Both the position numbers and the translations under genes were made by a program. A stretch of 64,000 nucleotides of DNA from JAANXG01 sp963731035 (GTDB taxonomy: Bacteria > Pseudomonadota > Gammaproteobacteria > Arenicellales > JAANXG01), in contig CAVSUY010000022.1 of assembly GCA_963731035.1 (NCBI GenBank), forward strand, positions 496,001 through 560,000, given 5' to 3'. Within the stretch, counting starts at the first letter, position 1. Every line of letters begins with the position of its first letter. Positions 16,869 through 26,792 of the stretch are shown one piece after another. The notes under the pieces are model-generated. The model had not been told where the DNA came from and ran no database searches. It worked only from the letters and a program-made list of their open reading frames with translations.

Positions 16869-17987
16869 TTGAACAGGCCCGGTATACCTATGGACGCCGT
16901 CAAACGGGACATGGACCGCCGCCGTCGATTCAAGCTCTGGGTCAAGTACCGACGTCATGCCATCCGTGCCGGTATCTCGACCTGGCTGGCCCGCCACGGC
17001 GGGACCCCGAAGCCATGCGGGCGACCCCTGCCCGAGCCTCCCCACACCATCCTCGTCTCCAGGGTCAATAAGCGGCTTGGCAACACGCTGTTCGTGACCC
17101 CCTTGATCCGCTCGCTGGCCGACACCTTTCCGGGCGCGTCCATAGACGTCCTGATCATGGATCCCGCGCACCGGCGGCTGCTTGCCGGCCTGCCCGGGGT
17201 GCGGAAGATCATCTGCGTCCCCCGCAGTCCGGCCGCATGGCCAGGTTTCGCCCGGCGCCTTCGTCAGCGCCACTATGACTTGGCGATAGACCCCAGCGTC
17301 AATGCCGTCAGCAACCGTATCGGCATCAGCCTGTGCCGCGCGCGATACAAGCTCGGCTTCGCCGGCCCCGAGCAATGGGTGCGCCTCACTCACGCCGCCT
17401 CGGTACCGGAGGACGAACCGCACCAGGCCCGCCAAGCGGTATATCTACTGCAAGCGGGCATCCCCGGGATCAACGCCACGGTCCACCAATGGCTCGAGCT
17501 ACGACCGCCACCGGCAGCGGTGGACGCTGCCCGCGAGCGGCTGGCGGCGGGGCGGAACCGCCCCGGGAGCGGGCCGGAGATCGGCTTTTTCGCGAACGCG
17601 ACCGGCGAAAAGCGGCTGGCTGCGTCGTGGTGGCGCGAATGGGCCGAGGCGATCCAGTCGAGCACTGAAAGGCCACGCTTGCTGCAGATCGTACCGCCCG
17701 GTGAAACCACGGGGCTGCTGCCCGGCATCACCACGATATCGTTCGAGGAACTGGATCGATTGGCAGCCTTCGTCTCGCTGTTGGACCTGTTCGTGGCCGC
17801 CGACTCCGGGCCGATGCACTTGGCCGCCGCGTCGGGAACGCCCACCATAGGCCTGTTCCGCGCCACCAACCCGGCGGACTACGCGCCGCTTGGGCGGCAC
17901 TGCCTCGCACTTTCCGTCCACTCGCGATCCGCCTCGGACGTCGCCGAATGCACCCTCCGGCATCTGCGCTCGCTCGCCGCCGCCTGA
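16869..17987 (+). CDS. Family 9 glycosyltransferase (heptosyltransferase-like)
   Basis: 372 residues from a TTG at 16869, chosen because GAGGGAG lies seven bases upstream. An ATG at 16890 is the alternative. A basic N-terminal extension precedes the first GT-B Rossmann half (ILVSRVNKRLGNTLFVTPLI, then FPGASIDVLIMD). The second half carries FVAADSGPMHLAAASGTPTIGLF, the donor-binding signature of LPS heptosyltransferases. It probably adds a sugar to lipopolysaccharide core on the cytoplasmic face. It is divergent from the GT2/deacetylase pair. Confidence 0.88.
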   Translation: MNRPGIPMDAVKRDMDRRRRFKLWVKYRRHAIRAGISTWLARHGGTPKPCGRPLPEPPHTILVSRVNKRLGNTLFVTPLIRSLADTFPGASIDVLIMDPAHRRLLAGLPGVRKIICVPRSPAAWPGFARRLRQRHYDLAIDPSVNAVSNRIGISLCRARYKLGFAGPEQWVRLTHAASVPEDEPHQARQAVYLLQAGIPGINATVHQWLELRPPPAAVDAARERLAAGRNRPGSGPEIGFFANATGEKRLAASWWREWAEAIQSSTERPRLLQIVPPGETTGLLPGITTISFEELDRLAAFVSLLDLFVAADSGPMHLAAASGTPTIGLFRATNPADYAPLGRHCLALSVHSRSASDVAECTLRHLRSLAAA

Positions 17988-18088
17988 CAGGGGATCCTTT
18001 CCGTCACAGCTTTTCGGCCTGCGATGCACTCCTCTCGGCGGACTCTGGAACAATCGGGTTTTGACTTTCCTGACTGAGGGTACACACC

Positions 18089-18119
18089 TTTAAGGAAAAC
18101 CTAAGGTTTGCGTCATACT
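18089..18119 (+). promoter_or_regulatory. PmrA/OmpR-type direct-repeat box and -10 element upstream of the response regulator
   Basis: TTTAAG-GAAAA-CCTAAG (18089-18105) fits the PmrA box pattern YTTAAK-N5-YTTAAK with one mismatch. The half-sites are 11 bp apart, one helical turn, as OmpR-family dimers require. A -10-like CATACT (18114-18119) follows, 38 bp before the start codon. Autoregulation by the gene downstream is inferred. Confidence 0.5.
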
Positions 18120-18157
18120 GTTGCCATCCGTAGGGAACCCACCATAGAGATTGCCCG

Positions 18158-18823
18158 GTGAAACTGCTGGTCGTTGAAGATTCGGAGCGCCTCCGGCGCG
18201 CCCTCCTCGAGGGTCTGCGGAGGTGCGGGTTCACCGTGGATGTCGCCGGCGACGGCCAGGAGGGCCTGGCTTTCGCGCAGACCAACGATTACGACGTCAT
18301 CCTCTTGGACCTCATGCTGCCGGGGCTGGACGGCCTGAGTCTGCTCCGAAAACTGCGTGACGGCGGTCGCCGCGCTCAGGTGCTCATCCTGTCGGCCAAG
18401 GACCAGGTCGAGGACCGGGTCAAGGGTCTGGAGCTCGGGGCCGACGACTATCTCACCAAGCCTTTCGCCTTCGAAGAGCTGGTGGCCAGGATCAAGGTCC
18501 TGGTGCGGCGCAGACACGCGATCAAGAGCCCCGAGATCAAGCTCGGACAGTTGGCCATAGACATGGGGGGACGCCGGGTGCGGGCAAACGGTGAGGCAGT
18601 GTCCCTCACCCCTGCCGAATACAACCTTCTCGAGTACCTGGCTCTGCGCCAGGGACACGTCATCTCCAAGGCACAGCTCCGCGATCAGCTCTATGACAGC
18701 GACTCGCTCGCAGAAAGCAATGTCATCGAAGTATTGATCAGTAATATTCGCAAGAAGGTCAGGAACGCCGGCGCCGACGACATCATTACGACCAAGCGCG
18801 GCTTTGGTTACTGTATTGATTGA
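18158..18823 (+). CDS. OmpR-family response regulator (PmrA/QseB-like)
   Basis: 221 residues. The receiver domain has the acidic pair in VVEDSERL, the phospho-acceptor Asp in ILLDLMLPGLDG (about residue 51), and LTKPFAFEEL with the conserved Lys. The C-terminal winged helix is of OmpR type (LTPAEYNLLEYLALRQG, ending TTKRGFGYCID). It is activated by phosphorylation from the sensor kinase that follows directly. A direct-repeat box in its promoter suggests autoregulation. Confidence 0.93.
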   Translation: MKLLVVEDSERLRRALLEGLRRCGFTVDVAGDGQEGLAFAQTNDYDVILLDLMLPGLDGLSLLRKLRDGGRRAQVLILSAKDQVEDRVKGLELGADDYLTKPFAFEELVARIKVLVRRRHAIKSPEIKLGQLAIDMGGRRVRANGEAVSLTPAEYNLLEYLALRQGHVISKAQLRDQLYDSDSLAESNVIEVLISNIRKKVRNAGADDIITTKRGFGYCID

Positions 18824-18882
18824 GTTTCCCTTCAAGGCACGCGCACGGCGTCCCGGTGTTGCTACCCGGCCACTCGGGGAGG

Positions 18883-20379
18883 ATGAATAGAACAACCATG
18901 GGCTCGATCCAAGAAAGGCTCACCGTCTACATCGTCGTGGGAACCGCGGGCCTGCTGATCATCGCCGGAATCGCCGTCGATCACATGATTCGCCGGCAGC
19001 TCGCCAGTGACTTCGACCAAAACCTGCTCTACGAGGCGATGGGCCTGGTGCGGCTTGCCGACCGTGAGGACCGGGTCATCGAGTTCGACTTCAGCTACGA
19101 CTACATGCCCGAGTTCGATGCCCTGGAAAACAAGAAGATGGAATACTTCCAGCTCTCTTTCCCCGATGGGACCACATTCGCGAAGTCCCGGTCCCTCGGC
19201 GCCGTTTCACTGCCGCGGGCTTCATCTCGACTTGAAACTCCCAGCTACCGGGACGTGCTGCTCCCGGACGGCCACGAGGGTCGAATGGTCAGCTTCATCT
19301 TCGCGCCCGAGATCCGCAAGGACAACGACGAGGATGTGGACGCGGCCGGCGCCACCAAGGGGAGCAGCGAAAAAGTTACTCTGGCGAAGATCCCCGACAG
19401 CCTGCCCACGGACACCGGCATCCGCATATCCGTGGCAAAAGGAAGGGAATCCCTGGTGCAGGTTCTGGACACCATCCGGATCACCCTGGTTTCCACCTGC
19501 CTGGCACTAATGGCCGCCGTTTGGCTGCTGGTGCGTTATTGCGTGCAACGAGGCCTTGGGCCACTGAGGAGAATCGCGGACGAAGTCCGCAGCCTTGACT
19601 CGACCAAGCTGAACACGCAGCTTGCCACTGATCCGAAGAGCGAGGAGCTGAAGCCGATCACCGACCAGCTCAACCATCTTCTGGAGAGACTGCATGACGC
19701 TTTCGAGCGGGAGAAGCGCTTTTCCGGCAACGTCGCTCACGAGCTGCGCACCCCGATAGCCGAGCTGCGCACCCTTGCCGAAGTTGGAAAGAGATGGCCG
19801 GGCGATCAGGGCATGGTCGCGCAGTTTTTCGGCGATCTGGTCAACCTCGCCGACGACATGGAGCGAACGGTCACAAATTTGCTGAGCTTGGCCCGCCTCG
19901 ACGCCGGACAGCATTCCGTGGATCTGGATTCGGTCAACCTGTCCGGACTGATCGAGAAGTGCTGGAAGCAGACCGCGGTGGAAGCGGAGCTCAGGAAGAT
20001 CGGCCTCGACAACCGTATCGGAAGCGAGCTTCGAGTCACCACTGACGAGGACAAGCTGAACCTCATCGTCGTCAACCTGTTTTCCAATGCAGTCAGCTAC
20101 AGCCCCCCCGGCTCCACCATCGTGGTGGAGGCGAGGGAAGCCGACTCCGGGATTCAGTTCTCGGTCTCGAACCTTACGGTCGATCTCACCGAGCGTGACC
20201 TGCCGCTGATGTTCGACCGCTTCTGGCGCAAGGACAAGGCGCGGACCAAGGGACGTTACGCCGGTTTGGGCCTGTCCCTGGTGCAGGCGCTCGGTGAGAT
20301 CCTCGATCTCAGGGTCATGCCGGAGCTGGACCCGAACGGCACCCTCACCATGACCCTGCAAGGCTTCGAGCCGGCGTGA
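18883..20379 (+). CDS. Membrane sensor histidine kinase
   Basis: 498 residues from the ATG at 18883. ATG 18898 and an in-frame TTG overlapping the regulator's stop are alternatives. TM1 is about 13-33 (YIVVGTAGLLIIAGIAVD). A periplasmic domain of about 165 residues has an acidic stretch (DFDFSYDY-type and DNDEDVD) that could bind cations. TM2 and a HAMP region follow. The H-box is FSGNVAHELRTPIAELR with the phosphorylated His. The N-box is LNLIVVNLFSNAVSYSPPG, the F-box MFDRFWRKD and the G-box YAGLGLSLVQ. It pairs with the regulator immediately upstream. Cation or antimicrobial-peptide sensing is inferred from the PmrA-like regulator. Confidence 0.92.
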   Translation: MNRTTMGSIQERLTVYIVVGTAGLLIIAGIAVDHMIRRQLASDFDQNLLYEAMGLVRLADREDRVIEFDFSYDYMPEFDALENKKMEYFQLSFPDGTTFAKSRSLGAVSLPRASSRLETPSYRDVLLPDGHEGRMVSFIFAPEIRKDNDEDVDAAGATKGSSEKVTLAKIPDSLPTDTGIRISVAKGRESLVQVLDTIRITLVSTCLALMAAVWLLVRYCVQRGLGPLRRIADEVRSLDSTKLNTQLATDPKSEELKPITDQLNHLLERLHDAFEREKRFSGNVAHELRTPIAELRTLAEVGKRWPGDQGMVAQFFGDLVNLADDMERTVTNLLSLARLDAGQHSVDLDSVNLSGLIEKCWKQTAVEAELRKIGLDNRIGSELRVTTDEDKLNLIVVNLFSNAVSYSPPGSTIVVEAREADSGIQFSVSNLTVDLTERDLPLMFDRFWRKDKARTKGRYAGLGLSLVQALGEILDLRVMPELDPNGTLTMTLQGFEPA

Positions 20380-20478
20380 TTCCCGGACGTGACGCCTGGT
20401 TCACTGGGATTGTATTGACTGGATAGAGGTACGTCTCTGTGTGATGTGAGGAGTACAGAGCTTCAGCGGGAGTGCCGG

Positions 20479-20587
20479 GCATGAAGCGGGGAGGGGATTC
20501 GGCGGGACGCCGCAAGTACTTCCCTGCAGGCTCGCTTCCGGCATCCATGCCTCCAGACGCCCGCCGAAACCCCTCCCCGCTTCATGC
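20479..20587. repeat. Paired palindromic unit, locus 1, type A
   Basis: 109 bp. The left arm 20479-20506 and right arm 20560-20587 are 28 bp each and complementary at 27 of 28 positions (outer sequence GCATGAAGCGGGGAGGGG). The 53-nt core (20507-20559) is in reverse orientation relative to the type B unit at 20665. On its own strand the core begins CGTCTGGAGGC, continues GGATGCCGGA and GCGAGC, and ends GCGGCGT. Confidence 0.85.
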
Positions 20588-20664
20588 TCTTGCGCCCATC
20601 CCTTCGGTCGGGTGGGGTGTTCCGCGGTTCTCCCGGGTGCTTGTCGGAGGGTGACACCGCTTGG

Positions 20665-20773
20665 GCATGGGTTGGGGGAGGTGGTCGTCGACCGTCTGGA
20701 GGCTCGGATGCCGGAGGCGAGCGTACAAGGATGTATTTACAGCGTGTCGACGAATACCTCCCCCAACCCATGC
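20665..20773. repeat. Paired palindromic unit, locus 1, type B
   Basis: 109 bp. The arms 20665-20692 and 20746-20773 are complementary at 26 of 28 positions, with outer sequence GCATGGGTTGGGGGAGG. The core (20693-20745, 53 nt) is in forward orientation, starting CGTCTGGAGGC and ending TTTACAGCGT. A 77-bp spacer separates it from unit A. About 50 bp downstream (GATCAACTAGCAACCAAG) is also shared with locus 3, so the mobile or conserved unit is longer than the hairpins. Confidence 0.85.
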
Positions 20774-20907
20774 TTGCCGTGGTCCGATCAACTAGCAACC
20801 AAGTACGGATGCAGCACATCTCCGCATTCCGCTTCCGTCCTGTCTCCGGCTCCAGGCTTCGCTCTACCTGGTCTTCCCCGGAGTCGCGCCGCCGGCGGGA
20901 GAGCCCG

Positions 20908-21324
20908 TCAGGCCTCCCTGATCTCGAAATCGTGGGTGATCTCGGCCGTCTTGTTCAGCATCTGCGTGGCTGAACAGTACTTCTCCGCCGAAAGCTTCAC
21001 CGCGCGCTCGACGGCCTCGGCCTTCAGTTTGCGGCCGGTGACGACGTAGTGCATGTGAATACGGGTAAACACCTTGGGCACGCTCTCGGCACGCTCGGCG
21101 TCGAGTTCCACCACGCAGTCGGTGATATCCTGACGCGACTTGTTGAGAATGCTCACTACGTCCGCCGCCGAACACGCCCCCGTTCCCATCAGCACGACCT
21201 CCATCGGACGGCTGCCACGGTTTCGACCGCCGAGATCGGGGGGACCGTCAATGGCGATGGTGTGGCCGCTGCCCGCGGTCGCTTCGAACATCAAACCGTC
21301 CAGCCAGCGTACCGAGGCCCTCAT
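20908..21324 (-). CDS. OsmC/YhfA-family protein
   Basis: 138 residues. The fold signature is the helix GTGACSAADVVSIL with the first reactive Cys and AEKYCSATQML with the second. The Cys spacing is that of OsmC/Ohr thiol-dependent peroxide reductases; closer to the YhfA subgroup than Ohr by length and by RPMEVVLMGTG. The start overlaps the trpC stop as ATGA, so it is read as the last gene of the trpGDC segment. It would detoxify peroxides in the cytoplasm, though YhfA-type function is not settled. Confidence 0.88.
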   Translation of the reverse strand: MRASVRWLDGLMFEATAGSGHTIAIDGPPDLGGRNRGSRPMEVVLMGTGACSAADVVSILNKSRQDITDCVVELDAERAESVPKVFTRIHMHYVVTGRKLKAEAVERAVKLSAEKYCSATQMLNKTAEITHDFEIREA

Positions 21325-22127
21325 CCCACCCGTTCCTCGACCGGGAACAGGTCGACGAGGGCCTGTCCGGGATCCTGAGCACGCATGAACGCCTCCCCTA
21401 CCAGGAAACCATGGACACCATGGCCGCGCATCAATGCCACGTCCTCGCGGGTGTGGATGCCGCTCTCGGTAACCACGACGTGACCTTCGGGGATCATCGG
21501 AAGCAGATCCAGCGTGGTCTCGAGCCGTGTCTCGAACGTGCGCAAATCGCGGTTGTTGATTCCGATCAGTGGGAGGCGAAGGGCAAGTGCGCGCTCCAGT
21601 TCCGCCGCATCATGCACTTCCACCAGCACGTCCATGCCCAGTTCCAGGGCAAGCTGAGACAGCTCCACCAGTTGCGCGTCGCCCAGCGCTGCGACGATCA
21701 GCAGGATACAGTCGGCCCCGATCGCACGCGACTCCCAAACCTGGTAGGAATCGATCATGAAGTCCTTGCGCAGCACCGGTAATGGACAGCGCGTCCTGGC
21801 CGTGACCAGGTATTCGTCCGAACCTTGGAAGAACTCGCGGTCGGTCAGCACCGACAGGCAGGCGGCACCGCCGCTGGAGTAGCTCTGGGCGATGGCGCCG
21901 GGATCGAAGTCAGCGCGGATCACACCCCGGCTGGGCGAAGCCTTCTTGATCTCGGCGATCACCGCCGTCTGCTGCTTACGGATGCGGGACTCCAGCGCGT
22001 CGAGAAAACCGCGCGGCGGCTCCTGGGCGGCCGTCCGCTCGCGCAGTACCTGCAACGGCGTCTCCCGTGACCGCCGGGCCAGCTCGCCGGCCGTGTGTCG
22101 AACGATGCGGGACAGGATATCGGACAC
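21321..22127 (-). CDS. trpC: Indole-3-glycerol-phosphate synthase
   Basis: 268 residues, a stand-alone TrpC without a TrpF fusion. Signature segments are AEIKKASPSRGVI with the catalytic Lys, LSVLTDREFFQGS, VLRKDFMIDSYQV with the second catalytic Lys, IGINNRDL and VVTESGI. It closes the indole ring from carboxyphenylamino-deoxyribulose phosphate in tryptophan synthesis. It lies 8 bp after trpD and overlaps osmC by 4 bp. Confidence 0.97.
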   Translation of the reverse strand: MSDILSRIVRHTAGELARRSRETPLQVLRERTAAQEPPRGFLDALESRIRKQQTAVIAEIKKASPSRGVIRADFDPGAIAQSYSSGGAACLSVLTDREFFQGSDEYLVTARTRCPLPVLRKDFMIDSYQVWESRAIGADCILLIVAALGDAQLVELSQLALELGMDVLVEVHDAAELERALALRLPLIGINNRDLRTFETRLETTLDLLPMIPEGHVVVTESGIHTREDVALMRGHGVHGFLVGEAFMRAQDPGQALVDLFPVEERVG

Positions 22128-22135
22128 GAGAACCC

Positions 22136-23161
22136 CTAGTCGGCCGGAAGACTGATGGTGTATTCGACGAACTGCTGGAGCTTGTCACGTGCACCACCGG
22201 CGTCGATCACTTCCCGCGCCCGTCGAATCCCGGCCTCCAGCGTCTCGACGACACCCGAGGTGTAGATCGCCGAACCGGCGTTGAGGGCCACCATTTCGCG
22301 AGCCGGCCCCGGTTCCCCCGCGAATACACCTTTGATGAGTCGCAAGCTGGCGGCCGCGCTGTCAACGGACAGGTCGGCGAGGCTCTGGTGACGGACTCCA
22401 TAGTCGTCCGGGTTGAGCACCCACGGGGTCACCCGCCCGTCCTTGAGCTCGGCCACCTGGGTGGGCGCAGCGACGCTGATCTCGTCCAGGCCGTCGTCCG
22501 AATGCACTACCAGCACATGGCGGCTGCCCAGTTTCCTCAAGGCCTCCGCCAGCGGCTCCACCAGCTCACCAGTGAACACCCCGAGAAGCTGGTTCGGGGC
22601 GCTCGCCGGATTGGTCAGGGGACCCAGCACATTGAATATGGTGCGTACCGCCATTTCGCGGCGCGGCCCTATGGCATGCTTCATGGCGCCGTGGTGCGCC
22701 GGCGCGAACATGAACCCGATGCCCACTTCGCGGATGCAATCACCGACCTGGTTCGGTGATAGATCGATGCGCGCACCGGCTGTTTCCAGCAGGTCGGCGC
22801 TGCCGGAGCTGCTGGAGACGGAGCGGTTGCCGTGCTTGGCGACCTGGGCCCCGGCAGCGGCACAAACAAAGGCGCTCGCCGTGGATACATTGAAAATCTT
22901 GCTGGCGTCGCCGCCGGTGCCGCAGGTATCCACCAGGTGCGGGACGTCCACCTCCACCCGCGCAGAGAGCGACCGCATGACCCCGGCCGCCGCCGAGATC
23001 TCGTCGATGGTCTCGCCCTTCATCCGAAGACCGATAAGAAACCCCCCGATTTGCGCCGGGGTCGCCTCCCCGGTCATGATCTGGGTCATCACCGCGGTCA
23101 TTTCTTCCGGGCTCAGGTCGCGGCGTTCACTCACCGCCTTGATGGCTTGCTGTATGTTCAT
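22136..23161 (-). CDS. trpD: Anthranilate phosphoribosyltransferase
   Basis: 341 residues, a single-domain TrpD. The phosphoribosyl-pyrophosphate loop is DTCGTGGDASKIFNVSTA. KHGNRSVSSSSGSADLLE and RTIFNVLGPLTNPA are the other family blocks. It joins anthranilate to PRPP, the second step of the pathway. It sits 95 bp after trpG and 8 bp before trpC on the same strand. Confidence 0.97.
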   Translation of the reverse strand: MNIQQAIKAVSERRDLSPEEMTAVMTQIMTGEATPAQIGGFLIGLRMKGETIDEISAAAGVMRSLSARVEVDVPHLVDTCGTGGDASKIFNVSTASAFVCAAAGAQVAKHGNRSVSSSSGSADLLETAGARIDLSPNQVGDCIREVGIGFMFAPAHHGAMKHAIGPRREMAVRTIFNVLGPLTNPASAPNQLLGVFTGELVEPLAEALRKLGSRHVLVVHSDDGLDEISVAAPTQVAELKDGRVTPWVLNPDDYGVRHQSLADLSVDSAAASLRLIKGVFAGEPGPAREMVALNAGSAIYTSGVVETLEAGIRRAREVIDAGGARDKLQQFVEYTISLPAD

Positions 23162-23256
23162 GGTGTTCTCTTTGGCGTACCCGGAATACTCACTGTTCCG
23201 GGCCGTTTCTCATGCCCGGGCGCGCGATCCTGCAAATGCGCGCCGGCCCCCCGACC

Positions 23257-23838
<582 letters not shown>

Positions 23839-24118
23839 GTCTGACTTAACCTGTTGAATATACGAAGCTATGTTCCACTAGACTCGGCGGAACACCGGTT
23901 TTTCTACCCACTCTTTTCGTCGATACGACCTGGGAGCTCCCCTATTGTCCCAGATTCGGAGGTTTCGCGTCATGCCGTGTTCGATCTGCCGTGCGCAGAC
24001 CGTACGGAAGCACGACGAGGCGACAGTGGACGCCGCCTGAAGGGCTTGGCGGGGCACGCGAAGGCGGGTTGTTGTCTGCACGCCGGAGCCGGTAATCAGA
24101 GCCCGGCCCGGACAATCG

Positions 24119-25000
24119 TCAGTGCAGCAGCGTATACAGACGCCGGCGGTAGCTCTCCACGAGGTCGGGATCGTCGGCGAGGGCGAATACGGCGAGCATG
24201 TCCTTCTGGGCGGCGTTGTCGCTCCAGATTCTGTGCGATTGCATCAACCGCAGCTGCAGGTCCATGGCTGCGGCGTAATCGCCTTTGAGGACTTTGCGGG
24301 CAGCGAGGTCCCGCAGGGCAGCCGGCGGCGCCGAGGACTCGGTGGTGACCGATTCGAGATGCGCGTCGCTGACGCCGGGGTCAACCAGTTTGTGAAAGCC
24401 AATCAGCGCTTTGAGGCGCAGCAGATCAGGGTCATTGGAAGACTGGGCCGAGGCCGAATCGAGCAGATCGGTGGCGAGGTCCAGCTTGCCGGCTTCTATG
24501 GCCGAGGCGGCATAGCGCAGGCGCACACTCAGGTTGTCCGGGTCCCCATGCATGGCCTGCTTGAAGAGGTCCTCCGCTGCGATGAAGTTCCCCTGCCGCG
24601 AGAGCTGAACAGCCTTGTCCGCCAACTGGTCCGACTCCCGCAACACGTAGGGCTCGAGAAAACTGCGTACGTGGGAGGCGGGAAGCGCACCCATGAACTC
24701 GTCGACTATCCGCCCGCCCTGGAACAGCTTCACCGTGGGCAGGCTCCGAATTTGATAACGCTGGGCCAGCTCGGACTCGCGGTCGGTGTCGACGGTCACC
24801 AGCCGCACGGCCCCTTTCAACTCGTCCACTATGCCGTGGAGGACCGGAGCCAGGGAACGGCACGGACCGCACCAAGCGGCCCAGAAGTCCACCAGCACGG
24901 GAACGTCTCTCGAACACTCGAGGACTTTCTCATTGAAATCCGCGGCGGTCGCCGCGCTGACATAAGGGGATTCACTCACGTCGGTCTTCACGTCACTCAT
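24119..25000 (-). CDS. cnoX: Thioredoxin-TPR protein CnoX (YbbN)
   Basis: 293 residues. The N-terminal thioredoxin fold (about 15-115) has an intact redox site WCGPC and the cis-Pro in IRSLPTVKLF. The rest is TPR-like helices (LSRQGNFIAAEDLFKQAMHG and following). CnoX is a redox chaperone that protects proteins from hypochlorous stress and hands them to GroEL. The E. coli protein lacks the WCGPC site, so this one may also reduce disulfides. It follows ino1 with 108 bp between and lies inside the trp gene run. Confidence 0.92.
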   Translation of the reverse strand: MSDVKTDVSESPYVSAATAADFNEKVLECSRDVPVLVDFWAAWCGPCRSLAPVLHGIVDELKGAVRLVTVDTDRESELAQRYQIRSLPTVKLFQGGRIVDEFMGALPASHVRSFLEPYVLRESDQLADKAVQLSRQGNFIAAEDLFKQAMHGDPDNLSVRLRYAASAIEAGKLDLATDLLDSASAQSSNDPDLLRLKALIGFHKLVDPGVSDAHLESVTTESSAPPAALRDLAARKVLKGDYAAAMDLQLRLMQSHRIWSDNAAQKDMLAVFALADDPDLVESYRRRLYTLLH

Positions 25001-25108
25001 GCTGAAAACATGAGGGCAAGCGGCCCGATTTCAAGCAGCCAGTAGCCCCGATGGCGGGCACCGGCAGCGGCGCATCGCGCCGGGCAAGGGGAGACCGGCG
25101 CCGCCAGC

Positions 25109-26278
25109 CTACCCCGCCGCCTGGATCTTCCCTTTGTCGCCGTTTTTCGACACCTCGTGAAGCATCTCGCCGTCGCCGCTGATAAACGCCTCGGTCAGCC
25201 GGTGCGCTTCGCTGTCGGTGAATTGGCGTGGCGGGTGCTTGCAGAAGTAGCTGGCGGGCGCGTAAAGCACGCCTCTCTGTCCCCGGTCCAGGGCCAGCCC
25301 GGCGCAGCGAATGGCGTCGATGGCCACGCCGGCGGAGTTCGGCGAGTCTTCCACCGACATGCGCATCTCGAGGTTCATGGGCACGTCGCCGAAGAGCTTG
25401 CCTTCCATGCGGATGAAGCAGACCTTGTTGTCGTTCTGCCAGGAAATGTAGTCGCTGGGTCCGACGTGGATATCGGCGTCGGGCAAACGCTCCGCCGCCA
25501 CGGCCTGCACGGCTTCCGTCTTGGACGTCTTCTTGGACTCCAGGCGTCTGCGATCCAGCATGTTGAGAAAATCCGTATTCCCGCCGGTATTGAGCTGGTA
25601 AGTCCGCTCCAGCTTGACACCGCGATTCTTGAACAGGTCGACCAGCGCGCGGTGAATGATGGTCGCACCCATCTGCGACTTGATGTCGTCGCCGATGATG
25701 GGGAGCCCGGCGGCTTCGAACCGCCTCGCCCACTCGGGATCTGAAGCGATGAATACCGGGATGTTGTTGACGAACGCGCAGCCAGCTTCCAGCGCGCACT
25801 CCGCGTAGAACTGGGCGGCCTCTTCGGATCCTACGGGAAGGTAGTTCAACAGCACCTGCACGCCGCTGTCCCTGAGAGCCTTCACCACCTCATCCTGAGA
25901 GGGTTCCGGATGGCGGGCCGGCACGAAGGTCCGCGACGGCTCGTAATGCTCCATATGCACCGAGAACCCATCAAGGGTACGTCCCATCCGTACGCTTACG
26001 CCGCTGGGCGGAATGTGGGGGCAGAACACCGTGGTGCAGTTGGGTGGCTGGAATATGGCTTCGGAAACATCCCTTCCCACTTTACGCGCGTCGATGTCGA
26101 AGGCGGCGGCAACCTCGATATCGAACGGTCGGTAGCCGCCGATGCTCCAGTGCATGAGGCCAATGGCCTGATCAGGATCCTTGTCCTCGTAATAGCGTAT
26201 CCCCTGAACCAATGAGCTGGCACAGTTGCCGATACCGACAATGCCGATTCTGATCTTATTGTTCGCAACTCGGGTCAT
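25109..26278 (-). CDS. ino1: Myo-inositol-1-phosphate synthase
   Basis: 389 residues. NAD-binding GIVGIGNCASSLVQGI is at the N-terminus. DDIKSQMGATIIHRALVDLF, NTGGNTDFLNML and LEMRMSVEDSPNSAGV are the conserved blocks of the short prokaryotic-type enzyme. It converts glucose 6-phosphate to inositol 1-phosphate, usually for inositol-containing lipids or solutes such as di-inositol phosphate. No inositol-using gene is seen nearby. Placement between trpE and cnoX is unusual. A GGAG lies at good spacing before the ATG. Confidence 0.93.
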   Translation of the reverse strand: MTRVANNKIRIGIVGIGNCASSLVQGIRYYEDKDPDQAIGLMHWSIGGYRPFDIEVAAAFDIDARKVGRDVSEAIFQPPNCTTVFCPHIPPSGVSVRMGRTLDGFSVHMEHYEPSRTFVPARHPEPSQDEVVKALRDSGVQVLLNYLPVGSEEAAQFYAECALEAGCAFVNNIPVFIASDPEWARRFEAAGLPIIGDDIKSQMGATIIHRALVDLFKNRGVKLERTYQLNTGGNTDFLNMLDRRRLESKKTSKTEAVQAVAAERLPDADIHVGPSDYISWQNDNKVCFIRMEGKLFGDVPMNLEMRMSVEDSPNSAGVAIDAIRCAGLALDRGQRGVLYAPASYFCKHPPRQFTDSEAHRLTEAFISGDGEMLHEVSKNGDKGKIQAAG

Positions 26279-26792
26279 AGCTGGTACTCCTTCATTCGTT
26301 CAGTTGACAGTGTCGCTGCAGATCCCTACAGGCTTGTATGGCATGCAAATCAAGGCAGCACGATCCTGGAGCCAGCGCGGTGCCAACGGAAGAGAATCGA
26401 GCAAAATTATCCGGGAAAGAAGCTAAGGAAGAATACAATTGGCTGCGGTTGCACTGTTGATCTTGTTCATTGACATCACCTCGCGATTCAGTGGCGGGGA
26501 TACTCCCCGTCAATAAACAAAGCGGCTCGTCAGTCGGTTTATTGCCGCCTTTCGACGCAAAGCTGGCACAAATCCCTTTGACTTCAGAGGCTTAGATGGA
26601 GTCGGTCACCGTCTTCTTTAACCGCCGAAGCAATCCGGCTGGACGCTCTGCGAAATGAGCACCACGCCCCGAGTATCTCATTTTACAGGAAAGTCGGTGG
26701 ATAAGGAGGCTTTCCGTACGGTGAAACAATCCGACCACACGCCTGCGGCAAGTTGCCGCCGACCGTGGACGTTCGCAAGCATCAACCTTCGT
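26279..26792. other. Intergenic region upstream of ino1, with a possible 15-codon ORF
   Basis: About 514 bp, less GC-rich than its neighbours. A tiny minus-strand ORF (26423-26470, MNKINSATAANCILP) follows a strong GAGGTG six bases upstream, about 145 bp before ino1. No recognised riboswitch, terminator or repeat is seen. It is plausibly a leader or chance. Confidence 0.3.

Noticed and set aside
20584..20973. ORFs running through the paired palindromes, also at 43935-44417 and 58952-59422
   Set aside because: The peptides only reflect hairpin arms and core read in different frames and differ between loci by frame; the DNA structure, not the protein, is conserved.
25157..25744. Plus-strand frame over ino1
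   Set aside because: Antisense to conserved Ino1 blocks; no support.
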